30,781 nucleotides of DNA, from IMG/VR virus record IMGVR_UViG_3300042383_001339, positions 1 through 30,781 of that record; one strand, 5' to 3'. The stretch comes from a virus. Shown here piece by piece: positions 25,153 to 30,781 of the stretch. Position 1 is the first letter of the stretch. Each line of letters starts with the position of its first letter. Below the pieces are notes generated by a model, which saw only the letters and a list, made by a program, of their open reading frames with translations, had not been told where the DNA came from and did no database searches. Both the position numbers and the translations under genes were made by a program.

Positions 25153-27109
25153 TATTTGGTGTGTTTTCCTCCATGTGCTTGATTTTCGAGGTCCTTATGC
25201 GGCTCAGCATGTCAGTATAGTATTGTTGCAGAACGCCAGAATTCTTCAACTCTTTGCAGAGTTTTAGTGCGGCATCATGTTTGTGTGCATAATACAGTTC
25301 CAGCATTTTGATGTGTTGCTCTATTACCATAGAGTACTGCACTTCGTCCAATACCGTAAAGACTCTCATAAATTCACCACCTTCCAATGAAACTGTATCC
25401 AGTTCCACACAGCGGAATTCATCACGCACCTGAGCAGCGGTATGTTCTCCAATCAGGATGTTTACACTGTAATGTTTACACAAATTTTCCAAGTTATCTG
25501 CTGTACGGACAGTGGTTCCCATGGCAGTATAATTGAATTTTCTACGACTACCAGTGTTGCCTATCACCGCAGGGCCAGTATTGATGCCAATATCCAAACA
25601 CAGTCGAGACTCTTCTGGGGCCATCAAAGCATTCATTCGACTCACCTGCGCCAGCATATCCATGGCGCCGCGGACCGCTTGGATGGCATGTTTCTCCACA
25701 TCCAGCGGAGCGTTCCAAAAAGCCACCACGCCGTCGCCAATCAGTTTGTCCACCGTGCCAAAGTTTCTAGTTATAGCCGGCAACATCTGATCCATGTATC
25801 CATGCACCAATTTCACCAGTCCCTCGCTATTTCCTCGATAGCTATTAAGTATACCAGAAAAATCTCTGAGATCGGCATAAAGCACAGTGATCTCCTTGAG
25901 TTCTCCATCGGTTTTGATGGCCGCTGGGTTTTGTTTGAGTTTTTTTAGCACAGAAGATCCCACACAATCACCAAATTTTCTATTAATACTCCATTCAGCA
26001 CTGCGTTTACGAGCCAAATGATAATAAAACGTCAGAGCAAAAACACTGGTACTGCTCAGTGTGGGCCAAACCCAATCCACTGCCAGATCACTGGCATTAA
26101 ACAGCATCCAGGCACCCAGGATCACCACTCCCACTCCACCAGCATACACCGGAATACAGGCGTAGGGGGTATTTTGTTTGGCTGCTTTCAGGATGCTGGC
26201 GATAATCAAAATGCTAATCAACATTTCCAGCATGTCAGCCCAGGTGGGAGTTACTACGTTGTTACGATCAAACAAACTCTGAATAAACTGAGCTTGTACC
26301 TGATGATTTCTACGAGCACCAGTTGGTGTTTGTACCCAGTTGTTGACCTGCTGTGTGGCCACACCCACTATGACAATCTTGTTTTTCACAGCACTGAAGT
26401 CTGTGCTAGTGGCATTGATGGTGACAAAATCATGATTGAATTTAATCCTCCATCTATTGTTGTTGGGCACAATCCAGGGTTTGACTCCAGTCAGATCCAC
26501 AGTGTGAGTATTGTTTTGATGCTGTATGCGAGCTTTGGCGTCACCGGTTAATACTCTAAGAGCTTCTATGCCCAAACTGTAATAAGCACGGTCATCATTT
26601 ACAGTCACCAGATCCATACGTCTCACTACTCCATCAGGATCTGCGATGGCGTTGTTAAAGCCCACCGCAGCCGCACTTTGCGAGAGTTCCGGAACTGGAT
26701 TATCCACATCAAAATCTCTTACTTGTCGAGCCAGCACAACTCCATTGTTCAGAATTGCATTGGCAAAAACACCGTCAGCTTTGGCTAGGTCCGGTTCTTT
26801 AAATAAATCAGCAAACACAATAACCCCAGCACCAGATTCGCGTAATTTTTTTACTAGATCAGCCAGATGGCTGCGAGCCCAAGGCCATTGGCCCTTTTTC
26901 TTTGTGTCTTCTTCAGTGACTTCCACGATTACTACGTCTAATGCTTTGCTGTGTGGAACAAACCACTGAATTAGATCGTTGCCCCACAGAGCCAGACGAT
27001 CAGTGATCTCCTGTTGACCATATCTCAGATACAATAGGGCCAAACTCAGCAGTGTTACAAACACTGCAAACCTAAAGCGATACCAGATATTCCAAAATTT
27101 AGATTTCAT
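25148..27109 (-). CDS. membrane nucleotide cyclase with CHASE2 sensor
   Basis: A 653 aa protein (from the M at 27109 with TTAGGT upstream; an ATG at 27142 is also open). Order: membrane segment (about 13-31), extracytoplasmic CHASE2 domain (about 32-285, with LDVVIVEVTEEDTKKKGQWP and NRWRIKFN), three membrane segments (about 295-375), and a class III cyclase domain (about 425-610). Both metal Asp are present (YADLRDF, LIGDGVVAFW), as is the substrate Lys (DKLIGDG). The transition-state Asn and Arg are exchanged (GTTVRTADNLE where GDSVNLASRLE is usual). Either an altered or an inactive cyclase; very unusual in a phage. Confidence 0.9.
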   Translation of the reverse strand: MKSKFWNIWYRFRFAVFVTLLSLALLYLRYGQQEITDRLALWGNDLIQWFVPHSKALDVVIVEVTEEDTKKKGQWPWARSHLADLVKKLRESGAGVIVFADLFKEPDLAKADGVFANAILNNGVVLARQVRDFDVDNPVPELSQSAAAVGFNNAIADPDGVVRRMDLVTVNDDRAYYSLGIEALRVLTGDAKARIQHQNNTHTVDLTGVKPWIVPNNNRWRIKFNHDFVTINATSTDFSAVKNKIVIVGVATQQVNNWVQTPTGARRNHQVQAQFIQSLFDRNNVVTPTWADMLEMLISILIIASILKAAKQNTPYACIPVYAGGVGVVILGAWMLFNASDLAVDWVWPTLSSTSVFALTFYYHLARKRSAEWSINRKFGDCVGSSVLKKLKQNPAAIKTDGELKEITVLYADLRDFSGILNSYRGNSEGLVKLVHGYMDQMLPAITRNFGTVDKLIGDGVVAFWNAPLDVEKHAIQAVRGAMDMLAQVSRMNALMAPEESRLCLDIGINTGPAVIGNTGSRRKFNYTAMGTTVRTADNLENLCKHYSVNILIGEHTAAQVRDEFRCVELDTVSLEGGEFMRVFTVLDEVQYSMVIEQHIKMLELYYAHKHDAALKLCKELKNSGVLQQYYTDMLSRIRTSKIKHMEENTPNT

Positions 27110-27139
27110 ACCTAATTGTAACATAATTAGTTTGTGATT

Positions 27140-27147
27140 CATAAATA
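27140..27147 (+). promoter_or_regulatory. late promoter-like box CATAAATA, leaderless
   Basis: Box, exactly 5 nt, then the ATG of the phosphoesterase (27153). A T4-type late RNA would begin on the ATG. Confidence 0.55.
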
Positions 27148-27152
27148 TTTTT

Positions 27153-27890
27153 ATGCCATTTCATAACCACTTTGCATTTGATTTGATCAGTGATTTGTAC
27201 CTGAAAGATTGGCCGCAGACTGATTGGAGTATCGAACCCACCAGCTTGATCGCAGTGGTGGCTGGAGATCTCAGTTCAGATCTAGATCACACTGTTCATG
27301 AACTCAAAAAGATGGCAAAACATTATCGTCAGGTTTTATATATTGACGGTGATCTGGAACACAATCAGAGTCTGGAAAAAGTCAACACAAACCGAGATTA
27401 TCTAGCTCAACAACTAAAAAACACCAAGAATATCACATACATGCACGAGCATGTACTGATTATCAATGATGTGGCTTTTATTGCGGCTAATCTATGGTGG
27501 AGTCCAGGCGATTCAAACACCAATATCAATGATGATACATGGTTTAAAGAAATGCAGATGCTTACTTTGCACCACGAAGATCTAAACTATTTGCGTTATA
27601 CTGTGCAAAGAATTCAGTTGTGCCCGGATATTAAAAAATGTGTATTGGTAAGTCACACTGTTCCAAATCGAGAACTAATACTGGGCGGATCTGATGAAAA
27701 CCTAGCCAGTGATGCCAGCGAGTGGGTTGAGATTGAAGATCATACCGGAAAGATCAAAACCTGGTGTTTTGGGCACTGGAATCGTTCTGTGAAACTCAAG
27801 GTCAACAACTGTGAATATGTGAGTAACCCCAAAGGAAAACCCAGTGATTCACTGGGTTTAAAATATCATCCGTTGAGAGTGGTCGTTTAA
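27153..27890 (+). CDS. calcineurin-like metallophosphoesterase, degenerate site
   Basis: A 245 aa protein of the calcineurin fold. FDLISDLYL stands for the usual DxH motif with H replaced by Y; GDLSSD is the second motif; DGDLEHN replaces GNHD; LVSHTVPN keeps its His; CFGHWN replaces GHxH with N. Several metal ligands are thus changed. It may bind rather than hydrolyse a phosphoester, or use fewer metals. It lies next to the cyclase, divergently transcribed, an arrangement that suggests (but does not prove) cyclic nucleotide turnover. Its end overlaps clpS by 4 bases. Confidence 0.75.
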   Translation: MPFHNHFAFDLISDLYLKDWPQTDWSIEPTSLIAVVAGDLSSDLDHTVHELKKMAKHYRQVLYIDGDLEHNQSLEKVNTNRDYLAQQLKNTKNITYMHEHVLIINDVAFIAANLWWSPGDSNTNINDDTWFKEMQMLTLHHEDLNYLRYTVQRIQLCPDIKKCVLVSHTVPNRELILGGSDENLASDASEWVEIEDHTGKIKTWCFGHWNRSVKLKVNNCEYVSNPKGKPSDSLGLKYHPLRVVV

Positions 27891-28198
27891 GTGTGCAGAT
27901 CTACTTTGACCACCAACGGGTAACCGTGCAATCTGGCTAGTGTGAGCACTTCGATGGTTTTCTGTTCAGCTAATTCATAGGGTAAAATTGCAACCACGCA
28001 CTGACCCACGTCGTGTACCCGTTCAGCAATATCTGCTGCACCATCAACATCGTAATCAAAAATTTCTATTAGACTAGTGATAACAAAGTCAAAACTAGTC
28101 ACGTCATCATTTACATAGATGACTTTGTACATGGGAGGTTCAGCAATGCTGGTGTTGATTGCTATCTGAGTTTTTTCAATTGTGTGAGTATTAGGCAT
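27887..28198 (-). CDS. clpS: ClpS adaptor
   Basis: A 103 aa N-degron adaptor. Diagnostic residues: PPMYKVIYVNDDVTSFDFVI (N and D of the N-terminal-residue pocket), VHDVGQCVVA (pocket His), LPYELAEQK and ARLHGYPLVVKV at the C-terminus. In bacteria it delivers N-degron proteins to ClpAP. The window has ClpX but no ClpA, so it would either steer host ClpA or be redirected to the phage ClpXP. Downstream of Hsp20 and transcribed with it, past a GC-rich hairpin. Confidence 0.93.
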   Translation of the reverse strand: MPNTHTIEKTQIAINTSIAEPPMYKVIYVNDDVTSFDFVITSLIEIFDYDVDGAADIAERVHDVGQCVVAILPYELAEQKTIEVLTLARLHGYPLVVKVDLHT

Positions 28199-28213
28199 AG
28201 GGTATTTGTTAGA

Positions 28214-28233
28214 GCGGGGGCTTCAGCCCCCGC
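28214..28233. terminator. GC-rich hairpin between hsp20 and clpS
   Basis: GCGGGGGC/GCCCCCGC with a 4 nt loop, very stable. No U tract follows on the minus strand, so it may reduce rather than end read-through to clpS or protect the hsp20 mRNA. Confidence 0.6.
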
Positions 28234-28241
28234 GGTGTAAT

Positions 28242-28691
28242 TTATCGAACAAAGTTAATAGCCACAGTACGCGGCTTGAGCGCATCAGGAAGCCGACGTT
28301 CCAGATCAATGGTCAAAATACCATCTTTCACCGTTGCGCCAACCACTTCCATATAGTCCAGCAACCGCCATTTGTGTGAAAATCTGCGGCGGCTGAGACC
28401 ACGATGCAAATAAACTGCTTCTGAAGAGCCAGTTTCCTGAATTTCTCCAACAACATTCAGGACGCCGTCACTAACAGTGACAGTGAGATCCTGTTCACCA
28501 AAACCAGCCACAGCAATTTCAATGCTCTGACGTTCCTCGTTGTGGTAAATCATGTTGAAGGGAGGATAGTTGTTACGAGTGTTTGCGCTCGTATTGGCCC
28601 AACTTTCCAGTGTGTTGAACAGGTGATCCATTCCGATCACCCAGCGACCCAAATCAGGGTTCAGATTAGCAGTAGTCAAAAAATTACTCAT
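28242..28691 (-). CDS. Hsp20 (alpha-crystallin) small heat-shock protein
   Basis: A 149 aa small chaperone that holds unfolded proteins. The signature YPPFNMIYHNEERQSIEIAV, the A-G-F-x-E-x-D-L motif (AGFGEQDLTVTV), DGVLNVVGE, RRFSHKWRL and DGILTIDLER are all present, and the family C-terminal KPRTVAINF resembles the I-x-I tail. Reads with AAAGGAGTT. Probably the late unit's second gene product; tail and capsid assembly could benefit. Confidence 0.9.
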   Translation of the reverse strand: MSNFLTTANLNPDLGRWVIGMDHLFNTLESWANTSANTRNNYPPFNMIYHNEERQSIEIAVAGFGEQDLTVTVSDGVLNVVGEIQETGSSEAVYLHRGLSRRRFSHKWRLLDYMEVVGATVKDGILTIDLERRLPDALKPRTVAINFVR

Positions 28692-28722
28692 TGTTTTAAC
28701 TCCTTTTAAAGCAAGTTATTTT

Positions 28723-28751
28723 TATGGGAGGCCTGTTAAGCACCTCCCATA
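28723..28751 (-). promoter_or_regulatory. hairpin next to the hsp20 late promoter
   Basis: TATGGGAGG/CCTCCCATA, 9 bp, loop of 11 nt. The predicted late start (28746) lies in the 5' arm, leaving four pairs. Its G-rich arm mimics a ribosome site but is 50 nt from the ATG. Confidence 0.55.
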
Positions 28752-28759
28752 TATTTATA
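28752..28759 (-). promoter_or_regulatory. late promoter TATAAATA
   Basis: Exact late box for hsp20, adjacent to the hairpin above. Confidence 0.75.
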
Positions 28760-28787
28760 CTAACACAATCTAAAACTATAATTCAAG

Positions 28788-29036
28788 CTAATTTTCTGTT
28801 TTGTCGTTTTTGTTAACCATTTCATCAATGCGATTGCGTTTCCTCATTCTGGCCAGTGCTTGGCCTCGGGCTCGACGACGAATCTCACTGGGCTTGACGT
28901 AGAACTCTTTCTTTTTGAGATCCTGCAGAACACCCTCATTCTGCATTTTCTTCTTGAGTTTGCGTAAAGCTCTTTCAATATCACCATTCTGTACCTCTAC
29001 CACAATTCCTTGTGGAAGACCATTCTTATCTCTCAT
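28788..29036 (-). CDS. rpsU: ribosomal protein bS21
   Basis: An 82 aa protein with the bS21 plan: QGIVVEVQNGDIERALRKLK then FYVKPSEIRRRARGQALARM, ending in an acidic tail. bS21 binds near the anti-Shine-Dalgarno end of 16S RNA and aids initiation; phage copies are known from huge phages and could bias ribosomes to phage mRNA. It overlaps the clpX stop (ATGA), so translation is coupled to clpX. Confidence 0.93.
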   Translation of the reverse strand: MRDKNGLPQGIVVEVQNGDIERALRKLKKKMQNEGVLQDLKKKEFYVKPSEIRRRARGQALARMRKRNRIDEMVNKNDKTEN

Positions 29037-30274
29037 TTTGCTTTCATCACCTTGGTTGATTTAGTTTGTTTTTGAAACATGATCGGCTCAGCACCAGCAG
29101 AAAAAACCTCCGCTGTAAAACAGATCCGATCAATCTTGTTTTGTTTATACTCAGGAATTTTAAATAGATACGGAGTTAGCCGCTGTTCTATGATGCTTCT
29201 TAAAGCCCGTGCGCCAGTTTTCATCACAATAGCGTGTTCAGCTATGGCATTCAGAGCTTCTGGAGCAAAATCAACAGAGATACCATCGGTTTCAAAATAA
29301 AACCGATACTGCTCTATTAGATTGTGCTTGGTTTCACTCAAAACTTTCACCAGATCATCGATGGCCAACGCTTGTGTATGCACAGTAACAGGGAATCTGC
29401 CCACAAATTCTGGAATCATACCATAACGTATTAGATCTTCATTGGTAGCGCCAGTGGTGTCCGATTTGAGTTCCACAGTTTTGTCGAAACCAATTTTATG
29501 ATCACGATTGCGTTTGTTCACAATGTCCTGCAAACCTACAAATGCCCCACTGGCTATGAATAATATACTACCGGTATTGATTTCCACGCTACTATGACCT
29601 GGGTGTTTTTTGTTGGAATCAGTGGGGACGCTCACTATTGCTCCCTCGACCATTTTAAGTAAGGCCTGCTGAACCCCTTCGCCACTAATATCCCTATTAG
29701 CACTGGCGTTTTCGTTCTTTTTCCCAATCTTGTCCACTTCATCCAAGAACACAATTCCACGTTGTGTTTTTTCAATATCACCATCGGCTGCTGAAAGCAA
29801 TCGACTAATTACAGATTCTACGTCGTCACCAACGTACCCAGTCTCAGTTAAACTAGTAGCGTCTGCGATTATGAATGGCACATCCAGGTATTCTGCTATA
29901 GTTTTGGCTAGTAGAGTCTTACCACTGCCAGTGGGCCCCAACATCAGTATGTTGCTTTTTTCCACGTTGACTGAACTAGAGTAAAACAATCTTTTGTAAT
30001 GGTTTGCTACACCAACACTCAGTGTTATTTTGGCTTGATCTTGCCCAATCACATGCTGATCCAGGTACTGCTTGATTTTCATAGGATTAGTATGTTTAGC
30101 TGTTTTTTTGTCTTTTTTTACCTCAGCATTTTTTTGATCTATCAAAAGATTTTTACAACGTATAACACACTCGTCGCATATAGCGTGTGCTCCGTTCACA
30201 ATTAGCTTATTAACTTCATTGCGTGTTTTGTCACAAAAGCCACAAAAATTTGGAATAGCTGAGTCTTTGTTCAT
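29033..30274 (-). CDS. clpX: ATP-dependent Clp protease ATPase subunit ClpX
   Basis: A 413 aa AAA+ unfoldase from M at 30274. In order: zinc domain (CGFC near 11-14 and CDEC near 33-36), Walker A GPTGSGKT, pore loop TGYVGDD, Walker B IVFLDEVDKIG, IGF loop KIGFDK that docks ClpP, box VII arginine GMIPEFVGRFP, and sensor II KTGARALRSII. All catalytic parts are intact and the length matches bacterial ClpX. It heads the clpX-rpsU unit and would pair with the phage ClpP at 19995. Confidence 0.97.
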   Translation of the reverse strand: MNKDSAIPNFCGFCDKTRNEVNKLIVNGAHAICDECVIRCKNLLIDQKNAEVKKDKKTAKHTNPMKIKQYLDQHVIGQDQAKITLSVGVANHYKRLFYSSSVNVEKSNILMLGPTGSGKTLLAKTIAEYLDVPFIIADATSLTETGYVGDDVESVISRLLSAADGDIEKTQRGIVFLDEVDKIGKKNENASANRDISGEGVQQALLKMVEGAIVSVPTDSNKKHPGHSSVEINTGSILFIASGAFVGLQDIVNKRNRDHKIGFDKTVELKSDTTGATNEDLIRYGMIPEFVGRFPVTVHTQALAIDDLVKVLSETKHNLIEQYRFYFETDGISVDFAPEALNAIAEHAIVMKTGARALRSIIEQRLTPYLFKIPEYKQNKIDRICFTAEVFSAGAEPIMFQKQTKSTKVMKAK

Positions 30275-30306
30275 GCTGTTATTTAACAAAAATCTTCATT
30301 CCGTCG

Positions 30307-30781
30307 TTATTTTCCCAGAACATTTTCTTTTTTCAAATATTTTTTGAGGAATGATTTCTGCTGAGTGGTCAAATCTTCCATATCTAAAGATCCCCGAAGA
30401 ACCTGTTCTATCAATTTTTCATTAGTAAGTTCATCAGCGATCATGGACCAGTTTTTTCCATTATATTTATACATTATGTTGGGCTTAACGTCCACTCTCA
30501 AAAATTGATCCCCAACTTTGGGTTTTGCAGGGAAACTGGTACCAAAACGTACATTGGATGTTTCATCTTCCAGAGGCTCTGGCTCGTTGGAAAGAAACTC
30601 CAATTTTTTAATCAAAGGGTGTGATTCATAAACAATCTTTTCCACTTCCACAATGCGTTCAGGTCCAGGAACTTCCTTGATGACTTCAACTGGTACTTCT
30701 TTGATGACTTCAACTTCCTTAACTACTTCAACTGGTACTTCTTTGATGACTTCAACTTCCTTAACTACTTCAACTGGTACT
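30307..30781 (-). CDS. repeat-containing protein, 5' end outside the window
   Basis: The C-terminal 158 residues of a larger protein. Upstream of residue VEVEKIV it consists of a heptad-like repeat (VPVEVVKEVEVIKE), encoded by a 42 bp DNA repeat that runs off the window edge. The end (KVGDQFLRVDVKPNIMYKYN, KNWSMIADELTNEKLIEQVL) resembles C-terminal regions of structural proteins in large phages. Proposed role: rod-like spacer or fibre-like virion part; not certain. Confidence 0.6.
   Translation of the reverse strand, partial: VPVEVVKEVEVIKEVPVEVVKEVEVIKEVPVEVIKEVPGPERIVEVEKIVYESHPLIKKLEFLSNEPEPLEDETSNVRFGTSFPAKPKVGDQFLRVDVKPNIMYKYNGKNWSMIADELTNEKLIEQVLRGSLDMEDLTTQQKSFLKKYLKKENVLGK
30690..30781 (-). 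repeat. 42 bp tandem repeat
   Basis: Two full 42 bp units and a partial third, codons in frame (14 residues per unit, V-P-V-E-V-V-K-E-V-E-V-I-K-E). The array continues past the window end. Confidence 0.9.

Overview
This window looks like part of a large virulent tailed phage with T4-like late gene control, not a bacterial chromosome. The evidence is: small tightly packed genes, most on the minus strand; about ten phage-type tRNA genes; five free-standing homing endonucleases; seven exact and several near-exact copies of the T4 late promoter box TATAAATA; a structural protein; a DexA-type exonuclease; and host-like genes typical of very large phages (clpX, clpP, clpS, hsp20, rpsU, a GGQ release-factor-like gene, UV damage endonuclease). 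The host cannot be named, but strong TTGACA-17-TATACT promoters and AGGAG sites fit a Gram-negative sigma70 host.

Layout. 1-1590: tRNA cluster (Arg-like, Lys, Glu, Cys-like, Ser) with half-tRNA scars and a PD-(D/E)XK homing endonuclease. 1593-2900: a second PD-(D/E)XK homing endonuclease, then a 500 bp non-coding stretch with two sigma70 promoters, a structured RNA candidate and a terminator. 2919-5441: one operon of nine genes containing a dCMP deaminase and a tandem family of small proteins ending in a TVFDLI motif. 5491-9128: a virion-type protein and a DexA-like exonuclease, with two HNH homing endonucleases inserted around the exonuclease gene. 9109-14172: tRNAs (Val, Gln-anticodon, two Gly, Ser), a PTH2-like gene, zinc-ribbon proteins, an SGNH hydrolase, a release-factor-like GGQ protein and a split glycosyltransferase with a 93 bp tandem duplication. 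14305-19500: an early region of unknown small genes, each behind its own TTGACN-17-TATACT promoter. 19648-25114: ClpP, small membrane proteins, a third HNH endonuclease, UV damage endonuclease, and a second family of small proteins ending in LRW. 25148-30781: a CHASE2-type membrane nucleotide cyclase, a metallophosphoesterase, ClpS, Hsp20, bS21, ClpX and the 3' part of a repeat-containing gene that runs off the window.

How it may work together. Early genes use host-type promoters; several of these place the start codon 6-7 nt after the -10 box, so their mRNAs should be leaderless. Late genes use TATAAATA; some late mRNAs would also be leaderless (box-N5-ATG), others start inside a hairpin that would hide the ribosome site in read-through RNA. 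The three HNH endonucleases share a two-helix 5' leader whose stems differ in sequence but keep pairing, the strongest candidate here for an undescribed regulatory RNA. Phage ClpX, ClpP, ClpS and Hsp20 form a nearly complete proteolysis and chaperone set, and bS21, the tRNAs and the GGQ protein act on translation, so the region appears devoted to taking over host protein synthesis and turnover.
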